Shown here piece after piece: positions 18,842-27,967 of a DNA stretch of 64,000 bases. The translations under genes and the position numbers were made by a program. Position 1 is the first letter of the stretch, and every line of letters begins with the position of its first letter. Origin of the DNA: DAOMNN01 sp035443825. Its GTDB lineage: Bacteria; Pseudomonadota; Gammaproteobacteria; Burkholderiales; Rhodocyclaceae. The stretch spans positions 23,937 to 87,936 of the forward strand of contig DAOMNN010000002.1 of assembly GCA_035443825.1 (NCBI GenBank), given 5' to 3'. The notes under the pieces are model-generated. The model saw only the letters and a program-made list of their open reading frames with translations. It was not told the origin of the DNA and ran no database searches.

Positions 18842-19270
18842 ATGAGACCCGAACTCGTGTGGTTGCTGGGCTTGCATATCGCCGGACTGGTGATCTGGTG
18901 CGGGGCATTGCTGTATTTGCCCGCACTGATCACGGCCGGCGCATCGCGCGTGCAGGATGAAGCACTGGGGTGCGGTCCCGCGGCGCTGAACCGCATGATC
19001 TTCACGGCGATCGCGACACCGGCGGCGATGTTCGCGATAATTACCGGGAGCCTCCTGTTCCTGCTCGATCGCACGCTCGGAGTGTGGCTGATCCTCAAGC
19101 TCACGGCGGTCGTCGGCATGGTCATCTGCCATGCCTTGTATGGCGTGCTGATCCTGCGCCACGAGCGCGAGCCACACGCTCCGGCCGCGGTCCCGTGCAT
19201 CCTGCTGGGAACGCTCACCACGGTGCTGATCGGGACCGTGCTCTGGCTGGTGCTGGCCAAGCCGTTCTAG
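18842..19270 (+). CDS. CopD-like small membrane protein
   Basis: This 142-residue protein has four predicted membrane helices, with a conserved-looking HIAGLVIWCGALLYLPAL segment in the first. It resembles the CopD/HemJ-like membrane proteins often found beside cytochrome oxidase genes and implicated in copper or haem handling. No soluble copper domain is present. It opens the oxidase locus. The assignment rests on topology and context. Confidence 0.7.
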   Translation: MRPELVWLLGLHIAGLVIWCGALLYLPALITAGASRVQDEALGCGPAALNRMIFTAIATPAAMFAIITGSLLFLLDRTLGVWLILKLTAVVGMVICHALYGVLILRHEREPHAPAAVPCILLGTLTTVLIGTVLWLVLAKPF

Positions 19271-19321
19271 GGGCATCCGATGCCGTCATCGCAGCCGCCG
19301 CCCGCCCGCCATCGCACGACC

Positions 19322-19786
19322 TCAGTCCTCGACATTGACGCCGACGGCATGCTCATACACAAGCTGTCCGCCGAGAAAGCCGGTCGCTGCGATCAGCGCA
19401 CCGGTCAGCAGCGAGATGTACAGGCCCCACGGGTAGATCGCCTCGGCTGCCTCGAAGCGCAATACCCAGTTCAGCGACGCGAGCGAGAGCATCATGATCG
19501 CGAGTACTGCGTGACACCAGGCGGTGATCAGACGCCGCACCTCCCGGACGGTGAAAAGGTCGATCGCCCCGGCAATACTCGCAATCCAGCCACCGACGGC
19601 CCCGACGCCGGCCAGCCACAGCCCTGCCCTTCCCCAGAAGGGGTCACCGCTGTACAGATAGCCCAGGTCAGTGCCGATCAGCCCGAGCAAGGCCGCAACC
19701 GGAAAGTGGATCATCACCGGATGCAACGGATGCCCGGCCAGCGCAGCCCGGCTATGAATCGTGCGCTGCTGCAGTGGACCGGCCAT
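19322..19786 (-). CDS. DUF2231-like membrane protein
   Basis: This is a 154-residue protein with four hydrophobic helices. Its N-terminus has the GHPLHPVMIHFPVA motif typical of DUF2231 proteins, with His residues that could bind metal or haem. The start (19786) has GGGAGG upstream. It faces away from coxB, and only 21 bp separate the two start codons. Proteins of this family are frequent beside oxidases and redox enzymes; the function is unknown. Confidence 0.75.
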   Translation of the reverse strand: MAGPLQQRTIHSRAALAGHPLHPVMIHFPVAALLGLIGTDLGYLYSGDPFWGRAGLWLAGVGAVGGWIASIAGAIDLFTVREVRRLITAWCHAVLAIMMLSLASLNWVLRFEAAEAIYPWGLYISLLTGALIAATGFLGGQLVYEHAVGVNVED

Positions 19787-19807
19787 CACCCAGTCCTCCC
19801 GAAATCG

Positions 19808-20518
19808 ATGGTCGCGCCCTGGCGCGGCAGGGTCGGACATGGGTTCGTGGCGGTCGCGTACATCCTGCTCGCCGCCTGCGCCGGGCCGCAATCGACATTG
19901 GCACCGGCCGGACCCGCAGCCCGAATCGCCGCCAATCTGTGGTGGGGGATGTTCATCGTCTCGGCGGTAGTGCTGCTCGTCATCGTCGGGCTGTGGCTTT
20001 ATGCGCTGTATCGCACGCCATGCGACCATGACGCAGTCACGCTTCGCCGCATCGGCCAGCGCTGGATCATCGGCGGCGGAATCATTCTACCAAGCGTGAG
20101 CGTTGCAGTCCTGCTGGCCTTCGGAATCCCGCTGGGGCATCGCATGCTGCCCCTGCCACTTCCGGGGGATCAGCCACTGAGGATCGACGTGATGGCCCAT
20201 CAGTGGCGCTGGGAAGTCCGCTACCCGGACCACGGCATCGTCACGAACGACCGGCTCGTGATCCCCGCCGGGCGCGCGATCGATTTCCATGTCGGCAGCG
20301 CCGACGTGATTCACTCGTTCTGGGTGCCCCGTTTGGGTGGCAAGATCGACGCGCTTCCGGGCCGGACCAACGTGCTGCGCCTGCGCGCCGACCAGCCCGG
20401 AGAATATCGCGGCCAGTGTGCCGAGTTCTGCGGCGCCGAACATGCGCACATGGTGTTCGTGGTCGAAGCCCTCGATGCCGCCGTATTCGAAGACTGGGTC
20501 AAAACACGCAAGCCATGA
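19808..20518 (+). CDS. coxB: Cytochrome c oxidase subunit II (lipoprotein type)
   Basis: This 236-residue protein has an N-terminal lipobox (YILLAAC), two membrane helices, and a C-terminal cupredoxin domain holding the CuA site: His in IHSFWVP (about 169) and the loop GQCAEFCGAEHAHM (about 202-215). No cytochrome c domain is attached, so an external c-type cytochrome would donate electrons. ATG at 19808 gives a sensible lipoprotein signal but lacks a clear ribosome-binding site; an in-frame ATG at 19754 is possible. The stop overlaps the next start (ATGA). Confidence 0.92.
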   Translation: MVAPWRGRVGHGFVAVAYILLAACAGPQSTLAPAGPAARIAANLWWGMFIVSAVVLLVIVGLWLYALYRTPCDHDAVTLRRIGQRWIIGGGIILPSVSVAVLLAFGIPLGHRMLPLPLPGDQPLRIDVMAHQWRWEVRYPDHGIVTNDRLVIPAGRAIDFHVGSADVIHSFWVPRLGGKIDALPGRTNVLRLRADQPGEYRGQCAEFCGAEHAHMVFVVEALDAAVFEDWVKTRKP

Positions 20519-23031
20519 ACACGACCGCTTCCGAAGAGCAGGAACGCCTGCACGCGGGATTCCATGCCGTGTGGGCCAACCCGCGCGGCTGGCGCGCGCT
20601 GAGTCTGGTCAATCACACGACCCTTGGCCTGCGCTTCATGGGTACGGCGGTGGTCTTTTTCCTGATCGGCGGGCTGCTCGCGATGCTGGTGCGCGCCCAG
20701 CTTGCCCTGCCCAATCAACGCCTGCTCGATCACGAGCTCTACAACCAGGCGTTCACCATGCACGGCACGGTGATGATGTTCCTGTTCGCGGTGCCCATGC
20801 TCGAGGGGCTGGCGGTATACCTCATCCCGAAGATGATCGGCGCGCGCGACCTGGTGTTCCCGCGCCTGACGGCACTGGGCTACTGGTGCTACCTGTTCGG
20901 CGGGCTGATCCTGATCTCCAGCCTGTTCCTCGGGATCGCGCCGGACAGCGGCTGGTTCATGTACACGCCGCTGAGCAGCAACGTTTATTCACCCGGCCCG
21001 AATTCCGACTTCTGGTTGCTCGGCATCACCTTCATCGAAATCTCCGCGCTGGCCACCGCAGTCGAGTTGGTGGTGTCGATCCTGCGGACGCGCACCGCGG
21101 ACATGTCGCTGGACCGGATGCCGCTGTTCGCGTGGTACATCCTCGGCATGGCGCTGATGATCGTGGTCGGTTTCCCGCCGCTCATCCTGGGCAGCATCCT
21201 CCTCGAGCTGGAGCGCGCTGCCGGCCTGCCCTTCTTCGACGTCACCCGCGGCGGCGACCCGGTGCTGTGGCAGCATCTGTTCTGGCTTTTCGGTCATCCC
21301 GAGGTGTACATCATCTTCCTGCCGGCGGCAGGCATCGTCAGCACCCTGATCCCGGTGTTTGCGCAGCGCCCGATCGTGGGCTACCGATGGGTCGTGCTGT
21401 CGATCATAACCACGAGCTTCCTGAGCTTCGGGCTGTGGGTGCACCACATGTTCACGGTCGGTATTCCACATCTTGCGCAAGCCTTCTTTTCGGCCGCGAG
21501 CATGCTCGTTGCGATCCCCACCGCAATCCAGATCTTCGTCTGGCTGGCCACGCTGTGGACCGGTCGGCCGCTGTTCCGCCTGCCGATGCTGTGGCTGGTC
21601 GGCTTTCTGGTGGTGTTCGTCGCCGGCGGGCTGACCGGCGTGATGCTTGCGCTGGTGCCGTTCAACTGGCAGGTTCACGATACCCATTTCATCGTCGCCC
21701 ACATGCACTACGTGCTCGTCGGCGGCATGTTCTTTCCCATGGTGGCAGGGCTGTATTACTGGCTGCCTCACGTGTCCGGCCGCATGCCCTCCGAGCGTCT
21801 CGGCCGGTGGGGCTTCTGGCTGACCTTCGTCGGTTTCAACCTGACCTTTCTGATCATGCACTGGACCGGCCTGCTCGGCATGCCGCGCCGCATCTATACG
21901 TACGGGGCCGGTCTCGGGTGGGACCTTCCGAATCTGGTGTCCTCGATCGGCAGCTTCGTCATGGCGATCGGCATTGCCGCAGTATTGCTCGACATTGCGC
22001 TGCATTTCCGCTTCGGCCGCATCGCGCCACCCAACCCGTGGAACGCCGACACGCTCGAATGGGCTACCGGCACACCGCCAAGGATGTACAACTTCGCGAG
22101 CCAGCCGGGCTGCGCCACGCGCCACCCCCTGTGGGACCAGCCCGAACTTCCCGAGAGCATCGCGGACGGGAAACACTGGCTGTCGATCTTCGATCACGGA
22201 CGACGCGAGACGCTGGGCACCGACCCGGTGAGCGGGAAGGTGCGCGAGATCTTCCACCTCCCGGGCAACAGCTGGCTGCCGCTGCTGATCGCACTCGGCC
22301 TTGCGGTGGTGTGCATCTCACTGCTCGCACGCAGCTATGCGATCGCGGCCCTCGCCGCGCTGGCAAGCGTGACGATCATGCTCCGCTGGTCATGGGTAAA
22401 TGGCCTGCACCCGGCCGCGCTGGCGGATCTGCGCACGCAGCTGGGCGACCCGCCTTTGCATACCCATACCTTCGACGGCCCTGGTCGGTGGGGCATGGGA
22501 GTCACGCTGATCGCGAACGCGTCCCTGTTCCTCGCGCTGCTGTTTGGCTGGTTCTACCTGTGGACGGTGGCGCCACACTGGGAGGCGCCGGCGGCCTCGC
22601 CGTTGCCATGGTTTGTACTGCTGCCGGCCGGTCTCCTCGTCACCATCGCGACGCTATGGTTACGTCGTATCGTGGCGAGCCTGCACCGTGGCACGGCCGC
22701 AAACCTGCAGATGCAATTCTGGGGCGTCGCCGGCCTCGGACTCGCCTACGTGGCGGTCCTGGTGCAGGTGCTGAGTACGGCGCCGTTGTCAGCGACGCTG
22801 ACCGCACACGACGCGGTGATCACGGTGTTTCTCGTGTATCTGCTGCTGCACGGCGCGCTCGCCTCCATCCTCGCAGCATTGCAGGCACTGCGCGTGCGGC
22901 GCGGTTACGTGGGACCGCATGCGCCCTACGAGCCGGGGGTCGTCGGCGCGTGGTGGTTGTACACGCTGCTGACGTTCTGGCTCACCTACATCTGCGTCGT
23001 GCTCTTCCCGGTCGGTTGGGGGGGCGGGTGA
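20515..23031 (+). CDS. coxA: Cytochrome c oxidase subunit I-III fusion
   Basis: The product is 838 residues. Subunit I (about 1-560) has the haem a His in TMHGTVMMF, the CuB ligand and cross-linked Tyr in GHPEVY, the HH pair in WVHHMF, and the haem ligands in HDTHFIVAHMHYV. From about residue 640 a subunit III-like part with several helices begins (WGMGVTLIANASLFLALLFG). A CtaD-CtaE fusion like this is known in some aa3/caa3-type oxidases. It reduces O2 to water and pumps protons. It overlaps coxB by four bases and the next gene by one (TGATG), so the set is tightly coupled. Confidence 0.93.
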   Translation: MNTTASEEQERLHAGFHAVWANPRGWRALSLVNHTTLGLRFMGTAVVFFLIGGLLAMLVRAQLALPNQRLLDHELYNQAFTMHGTVMMFLFAVPMLEGLAVYLIPKMIGARDLVFPRLTALGYWCYLFGGLILISSLFLGIAPDSGWFMYTPLSSNVYSPGPNSDFWLLGITFIEISALATAVELVVSILRTRTADMSLDRMPLFAWYILGMALMIVVGFPPLILGSILLELERAAGLPFFDVTRGGDPVLWQHLFWLFGHPEVYIIFLPAAGIVSTLIPVFAQRPIVGYRWVVLSIITTSFLSFGLWVHHMFTVGIPHLAQAFFSAASMLVAIPTAIQIFVWLATLWTGRPLFRLPMLWLVGFLVVFVAGGLTGVMLALVPFNWQVHDTHFIVAHMHYVLVGGMFFPMVAGLYYWLPHVSGRMPSERLGRWGFWLTFVGFNLTFLIMHWTGLLGMPRRIYTYGAGLGWDLPNLVSSIGSFVMAIGIAAVLLDIALHFRFGRIAPPNPWNADTLEWATGTPPRMYNFASQPGCATRHPLWDQPELPESIADGKHWLSIFDHGRRETLGTDPVSGKVREIFHLPGNSWLPLLIALGLAVVCISLLARSYAIAALAALASVTIMLRWSWVNGLHPAALADLRTQLGDPPLHTHTFDGPGRWGMGVTLIANASLFLALLFGWFYLWTVAPHWEAPAASPLPWFVLLPAGLLVTIATLWLRRIVASLHRGTAANLQMQFWGVAGLGLAYVAVLVQVLSTAPLSATLTAHDAVITVFLVYLLLHGALASILAALQALRVRRGYVGPHAPYEPGVVGAWWLYTLLTFWLTYICVVLFPVGWGGG

Positions 23032-23378
23032 TGCTCTCACCGTCCCATCCGCTGCAGCTGGCGCTCGGCCTGATCGTATGGAGTGCCTGGTTCGTCGCGA
23101 TCTATGGCGCCCTGTCGGTGGGGTGCGCGCTTGCGCCCCCCGACGCCGAACTCGGCGCCCGGACGTGGTTGAACGGCTTGCTCGCAGCACTCACCGCGCT
23201 CACCTTCGCATGGCTGGTGCGGCAAGCCGTGGTGTGCTTGCATGCCACTCGAACGGGCACGGCGGGTTCGCCGCAAAGGCGCTTCATGATGCCATTGAGC
23301 GCCAGTCTTTACGTGGTCGCCGCCGTATCGACACTTGTCATCGGTCTCCCGGTCCTGGGGCTGCCGCCATGTCCCTGA
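23031..23378 (+). CDS. Small membrane protein of the oxidase operon
   Basis: This 115-residue protein has three predicted membrane helices, in the stretches beginning LALGLIVW, LLAALTALTF and LYVVAAVSTL. It starts at an ATG overlapping the coxA stop (TGATG), and its own stop overlaps the ctaG-like start by ten bases. Its position suggests an oxidase subunit or assembly helper. I do not recognise the family. Confidence 0.75.
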   Translation: MLSPSHPLQLALGLIVWSAWFVAIYGALSVGCALAPPDAELGARTWLNGLLAALTALTFAWLVRQAVVCLHATRTGTAGSPQRRFMMPLSASLYVVAAVSTLVIGLPVLGLPPCP

Positions 23379-24178
23379 CCGCTGTCCTGCTGGGTATGGC
23401 GCTCGCCGGCGCGCCCATGCTTGCGCACGCGCATGCCGCGGTCGACGGCGCGTTGATGCAGCGATTACCCACGATCCTTACCGCGCTGGTGCTGTTCGCG
23501 GCCTGGCTCACGTACCTCGCCGGCTGCCGCCGCGTCGCACCGCGTGCCAACCGTGCAGCGCTATTCCATTTCGCCGCCACCCTGGCATTGCTCGCGCTGC
23601 TCGGCCCGTTGGACGCCTGGCCGACCAGCGGCGCGGCAACGCACATGGTGCAGCACATGCTGCTGATGGTGGTGATCGCGCCATTGTGGGTACTCGCACG
23701 CCCCCTCCCGCAGTGGCGCGCAGCGCTCGGCGAGCGGGGACGATGGCTGTGGCTATGGCCGCTCAACGCGGCGCGCCTGCCACTGACAGTGACGGCAGTT
23801 CACGGCACCATGATCTGGTTCTGGCATGCACCGGGGCCCTACATGCTGGCTGTCGAGGACCCGTGGTGGCATGCCCTCGAACACGCCTGCTTCCTGCTCA
23901 GCGCCGGACTCTTCTGGTGGGCGGTGTTGCGCGCCAGCCCGCCCAACCGCGGGCGCGCCCTACTCGCACTGCTGATTACGCTGATGCACACCGGATTACT
24001 CGGCGCCTTGCTGACTTTCGCGAAGGCGCCGCTCTATGGTGACGCAATCGATCTCGCAGACCAGCAACTGGCCGGCCTGATCATGTGGGTGCCCGGCGGG
24101 CTCATCTACCTCGTCGCCGCGACCGGCTGTGCGTACGTCTGGCTGCAGAAACTGTGGCGGCGTTCAAGCCACGCATGA
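23369..24178 (+). CDS. ctaG: CtaG-family cytochrome c oxidase assembly protein
   Basis: This is a 269-residue polytopic protein of the caa3-type CtaG family (PF09678-like), with a signal-like first helix and His-rich helix ends (THMVQHMLLM, WHALEHACFLL) that could bind copper. It is distinct from the Cox11 proteins that are also called CtaG. It ends the oxidase operon and probably helps build the copper sites. The start is the ATG ten bases before the preceding stop. Confidence 0.82.
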   Translation: MSLTAVLLGMALAGAPMLAHAHAAVDGALMQRLPTILTALVLFAAWLTYLAGCRRVAPRANRAALFHFAATLALLALLGPLDAWPTSGAATHMVQHMLLMVVIAPLWVLARPLPQWRAALGERGRWLWLWPLNAARLPLTVTAVHGTMIWFWHAPGPYMLAVEDPWWHALEHACFLLSAGLFWWAVLRASPPNRGRALLALLITLMHTGLLGALLTFAKAPLYGDAIDLADQQLAGLIMWVPGGLIYLVAATGCAYVWLQKLWRRSSHA

Positions 24179-24223
24179 AACTCGTCGGGAAATCCCGTGT
24201 CGCGTCTTGTTGCAGCCCTCGCG

Positions 24224-24718
24224 TCAGGCCACTTCCGGGATGCGCAGAACCTGTCCAGGATAGATCTTGTCCGGATGGGCCAGCATCGGCTTGTTGGCCT
24301 CGAAGACCGCCGTGTACTTGTTCGCATTGCCGTAATACGTCTTCGCGATCGCGGAAAGCGTGTCGCCACGCACGACGGTATGAAAGCGCGCCTCGGGTGC
24401 GGCCTTGATGACCGTCATGCGATCGTCGACGCTCGTCACCCCCTGCACATTGCCCGCGGCCAGCACAATGCGTTCCCTGGTCGCCTGGTCGGGCGCAGTA
24501 CCCGTCACGGTCACGGTTTCGGTCGCGCCGTCGTACGTCACTGCAAGATCGTCGGGCGCGAGTTTGAGGGAGCGAACGAATGTCGTGATCGCCTTGCCCG
24601 CCTCGGCGTCGGCCGCCGCCCGATCCACCGGATTGGCCGAATCCGCTTGCGCTGCACTCGCCGTCCCTTTCCCAAAAAGCTTCTCGCCCGCACTCTTGAT
24701 GAAGCTGAGCAATCCCAT
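24224..24718 (-). CDS. BON-LysM protein (YgaU/Kbp-like)
   Basis: This 164-residue protein has a BON domain (about 50-110) followed by a LysM domain (about 113-162: HTVVRGDTLSAIAKTYYG through YPGQVLRIPE). The E. coli relative Kbp binds potassium in the cytoplasm, and no signal peptide is seen here either. ATG at 24718 has GAGGAG six bases upstream. It converges on the oxidase operon. The 294 bp upstream hold nothing I recognise as coding. Confidence 0.87.
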   Translation of the reverse strand: MGLLSFIKSAGEKLFGKGTASAAQADSANPVDRAAADAEAGKAITTFVRSLKLAPDDLAVTYDGATETVTVTGTAPDQATRERIVLAAGNVQGVTSVDDRMTVIKAAPEARFHTVVRGDTLSAIAKTYYGNANKYTAVFEANKPMLAHPDKIYPGQVLRIPEVA

Positions 24719-25012
24719 GACATTCTCCTCGTATAAGAAACGACCGACCGCATAGTCAAGGTAGCCTACCGTGCGGGCAGCCATCGCTACAGTTTCGTCA
24801 CACGTTGTTTCAAGAACGCGGGGGCACACGGAGAAGGTGCGAAACCCAGAAGAGGGATCGGTCCTTTCGCGAACGCATCGCATGTCCAACTTCCTGCCTG
24901 CGATACGGCTCGGATCAAAGCGGATGGATGACTTCTCCCGTGATCCGTCGGGAGCAGGCTCCCCCAGGTCTCGCCAATGCGCTCGTCACTGCGAACGCTG
25001 AACGCCAAACGC

Positions 25013-25570
25013 CTACCGGTGGCTCGCATTCGTGCCAAACAGGTTGTCCCAGAAATCGGTCAACGTACCGTAGGCCGAGTGCTCGTCAAGATCGTGGTGA
25101 TGAAGGTGGTGGCGCCGGCGCACCGTCAGCCAACCCCCGCCCGGAGGTGACCCTTGGTGGAGCCGGTGGTGGACGACCTCGTGCGCGACGTAACCGATGA
25201 TCAGGCCGCACGAAAACGACGCCGCCACATACGAATTCGTTGGCCACAGCAGGGGTATCGCCACAAGTGCACCCACAAGTAGCATGCTGAACCACAAGGG
25301 GGTCCGCATCGGAACCGAAGGTTGGCAATGATGCTCCAGATGCCAGCGCCGGAAGGGATCGATCCGGTGCAGCACAAAGCGGTGAATCATGTACTCCAGC
25401 AGGGTCCACACACCCAGTCCGCCCAGAAGAAACACGAATCCGGCCACCCGACCGGCCGGAGGTGCCTGCATCCACAGCGCCCCCAACAACACCGCAGCCC
25501 CCGACGGAATCACCAGTGTTTGTGGGAATTCGGTCCTCAGCGCACCCGCACGAAAATTGACCATCTTCAT
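25013..25570 (-). CDS. Fatty acid hydroxylase / sterol desaturase family protein
   Basis: This 185-residue membrane protein has about four helices and the His clusters of di-iron membrane hydroxylases: HRFVLHR with HLEHH, HEVVHHRLH, and RRHHLHHHD. Such enzymes hydroxylate or desaturate lipids; the substrate is not evident. Both flanks are intergenic stretches of just under 300 bp with no obvious coding content. Confidence 0.85.
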   Translation of the reverse strand: MKMVNFRAGALRTEFPQTLVIPSGAAVLLGALWMQAPPAGRVAGFVFLLGGLGVWTLLEYMIHRFVLHRIDPFRRWHLEHHCQPSVPMRTPLWFSMLLVGALVAIPLLWPTNSYVAASFSCGLIIGYVAHEVVHHRLHQGSPPGGGWLTVRRRHHLHHHDLDEHSAYGTLTDFWDNLFGTNASHR

Positions 25571-25863
25571 GGCTCACTCCCGGCTGCGCGGGGCGCAGCC
25601 TCGCGCAACACGAGGGCCTCGCACCCTTGTACCCTGATTCGGCCGACCTGTCCGCGTTCCGTAATCGCCCATACTCGTACCCCACGTGGCGCGATCCCCC
25701 ACGACCTCGCGTTTCTGATTGGGCAGTATCCCGTTGATTGCGTTCCGTCGTGATTCGCGTGTGGAAACGGACGGCTCCCAGCCCGTTCACTGCTTGCAGG
25801 GTAAACTGCATGCGGCCCGGCCCGAAGAAGGCGTCGCGCAGCACGCCTTGATGCATTAGCCGA

Positions 25864-26427
25864 TCATGCCCTCGAGCGCGCCAGACGGGGAAGGGCCAGA
25901 AAGAGGGCCGCGATGGTCTTGCCGTCGGTGATACGGCCGTCGTAGACGGCGCGCACGCCTTCATCGAGGTCGAGGGTCTGAACCTCGAGGAATTCCTCGT
26001 CGTCGAGCGCAGCGCCCAGGTGATGAAGGGCACGCGCGAGGAAGATCTCGATGCGCTCATCGGAGTAGCCGATGCACGGGTGCATCACGCCGAGATATTC
26101 CCACTCGTCGGCGATGTAACCGGTCTCCTCACGCAACTCGCGCTTCGCACACGCGAGGATGTCCTCACCGGGATCGATCTTGCCCGCCGGCAGTTCGAGG
26201 AATGCCCTGCGCAGGGGGTAGCGGTACTGACGCTCCAGCAGGAGTTTGCCATCGGGCAGGAGAGCGACGATGACGACGGCGCCAGGGTGGCGGATGTACT
26301 CACGGACGGCTTCGTTACCGTTGGGCAGCCGGACGCGATCGCGGCGCACGTCGAGGAGTCGGCCCTGAAATACCGCATCGGACTCGAGCTCGATCTCTTC
26401 CAGCGGGTCCCTGTCTGTGTCGTCCAT
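25864..26427 (-). CDS. NUDIX hydrolase, ADP-ribose pyrophosphatase-like
   Basis: This is a 187-residue protein with a complete Nudix box, starting GKIDPGED and ending RELREETGY near residue 100. The fold and length resemble ADP-ribose pyrophosphatases (NudF-like), which clear ADP-ribose and related nucleotides. ATG at 26427 is preferred (GGGGA four bases upstream) over a GTG at 26442. It lies 33 bp beyond nuoN and is probably the last gene of that transcript. Confidence 0.9.
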   Translation of the reverse strand: MDDTDRDPLEEIELESDAVFQGRLLDVRRDRVRLPNGNEAVREYIRHPGAVVIVALLPDGKLLLERQYRYPLRRAFLELPAGKIDPGEDILACAKRELREETGYIADEWEYLGVMHPCIGYSDERIEIFLARALHHLGAALDDEEFLEVQTLDLDEGVRAVYDGRITDGKTIAALFLALPRLARSRA

Positions 26428-26460
26428 GGATTCCCCACTCACACACCGGCGCGACCGGCC

Positions 26461-27930
26461 TTACAAGGACGCGATGAGTGCGTAGGCGCAGACCGACATC
26501 AAGCCCTGCGGCATGAGACCCAGCACGGCGATCGCCACGCCGTTGGCGGACAGCATGATGCGCACGTCCGCTGGCGCATGGATCGGGGCCAGGTCCTCCG
26601 GTTCATCGAAGTACATCACCTTGACCACGCGCAGATAGTAGTACGCGCCGATCACCGACATCAGGACCGCGACGATGGCGAGCCAGATGTAGCCGGCGGC
26701 AACGACCGCCTGCAGCACCGACAGCTTGGCGAAGAAGCCGATGAAGAACGGTACCCCGGCCATGGAGAACATGATGATCATCATCATCGCGGCGAACCAG
26801 GGGCTGCGCTTGTTCAGGCCCTTGAAGTCGTCGATGTTCTCGGCCTCGAAGCCGGCGCGCGAGAGCAGGATGACCATGCCGAACGAAGCGAGGCTCATGA
26901 TCACGTAGGACACGGCATAGAACATCGCCGAACTGTAGGCATTGAGCGCGAAATTGCGGTCTCCGTCGACCACGCCGGACAGGAGTCCGAGCAACACGAA
27001 GCCCATGTGGGAGATGCCCGAGTACGCGAGCATGCGCTTGATGTTGGTCTGCGCGATCGCGGCGATGTTGCCCAGGACGATCGACAGCACGGCAAGGAAC
27101 ATCAGCATCGATTGCCAGTGCTCGGCCAGTTCGAACATGCCATAGACGAGCAGGCGCATCGCCATCGCGAACGCGGCGAGCTTGGGCGCGGTGGCGATCA
27201 TGAGCGTGACGGCCGTGGGCGCGCCGTGATACACGTCCGGTACCCACATGTGGAACGGCACCACGCCAAGCTTGAATGCGAGACCGGCCATCACGAACAC
27301 GAGACCGAACAGCAGCACGGTCTTGTTCGCCGACTGATGATAGATCGCCTGAGCGATCCCGGAAAACTCCATGCTCCCGGTCGCCCCGTATACCATCGAC
27401 ATCCCGTACAGCAGCAGACCGGACGCAAGGGCACCGAGCACGAAATACTTCATCGCAGCCTCGGTCGAGCGCGCCGACTCGCGATCGAAGGCCACCATCG
27501 CATAGAGCGACAGCGACATCATCTCCAGGCCCATGTACAAGGACAGCATGTGGTTCGCGGTCACCATGACCATCATGCCCAGCGTCATCAGCAGCGCGAG
27601 CAGAAAGTACTCGGGCCGATCCATGTTGCGGTCGGCCAGGTAGGCCCGTCCGTACAGCAGCCCGACCGCGACCGCGAAGTAGATCAGCAGCTTGAGCAGA
27701 TCGCCCATCATGTCCGACACGAACATGTTGCTGAAGGTCAGGACCACCTCGCCTTCCATTGTCGCAACCGTTATCAGCGCAGCGACGATCAGCGTCGCCT
27801 GCGTCAGGACGTAGGCAAGGCTGCGACCGATCCTGCGAGCAAAGGTCGTCGCGAGCATGATCACGAGCGCCATCACGGCGACGAATATCTCGGCCGCTGC
27901 GGGGTAGAAGTCGGGGACGACAAAGTTCAT
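26461..27930 (-). CDS. nuoN: NADH-quinone oxidoreductase subunit N
   Basis: This 489-residue protein has about 14 membrane helices. It is an antiporter-like proton-pumping subunit of the complex I arm, with the family's Lys/Glu-lined core (FKLGVVPFHMWVPDVYHGAP). It is the last nuo gene, 37 bp after nuoM. Confidence 0.96.
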   Translation of the reverse strand: MNFVVPDFYPAAAEIFVAVMALVIMLATTFARRIGRSLAYVLTQATLIVAALITVATMEGEVVLTFSNMFVSDMMGDLLKLLIYFAVAVGLLYGRAYLADRNMDRPEYFLLALLMTLGMMVMVTANHMLSLYMGLEMMSLSLYAMVAFDRESARSTEAAMKYFVLGALASGLLLYGMSMVYGATGSMEFSGIAQAIYHQSANKTVLLFGLVFVMAGLAFKLGVVPFHMWVPDVYHGAPTAVTLMIATAPKLAAFAMAMRLLVYGMFELAEHWQSMLMFLAVLSIVLGNIAAIAQTNIKRMLAYSGISHMGFVLLGLLSGVVDGDRNFALNAYSSAMFYAVSYVIMSLASFGMVILLSRAGFEAENIDDFKGLNKRSPWFAAMMMIIMFSMAGVPFFIGFFAKLSVLQAVVAAGYIWLAIVAVLMSVIGAYYYLRVVKVMYFDEPEDLAPIHAPADVRIMLSANGVAIAVLGLMPQGLMSVCAYALIASL

Positions 27931-27967
27931 CTTCTGACCAGTCCGATTAAGTGTCTCAGCCGCTCGT

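Noticed and set aside
24724..24766. TTGACT / TATACG pair as a promoter for the LysM gene
   Set aside because: The -10 box lies so close to the start codon that transcription would begin inside the ribosome-binding site.
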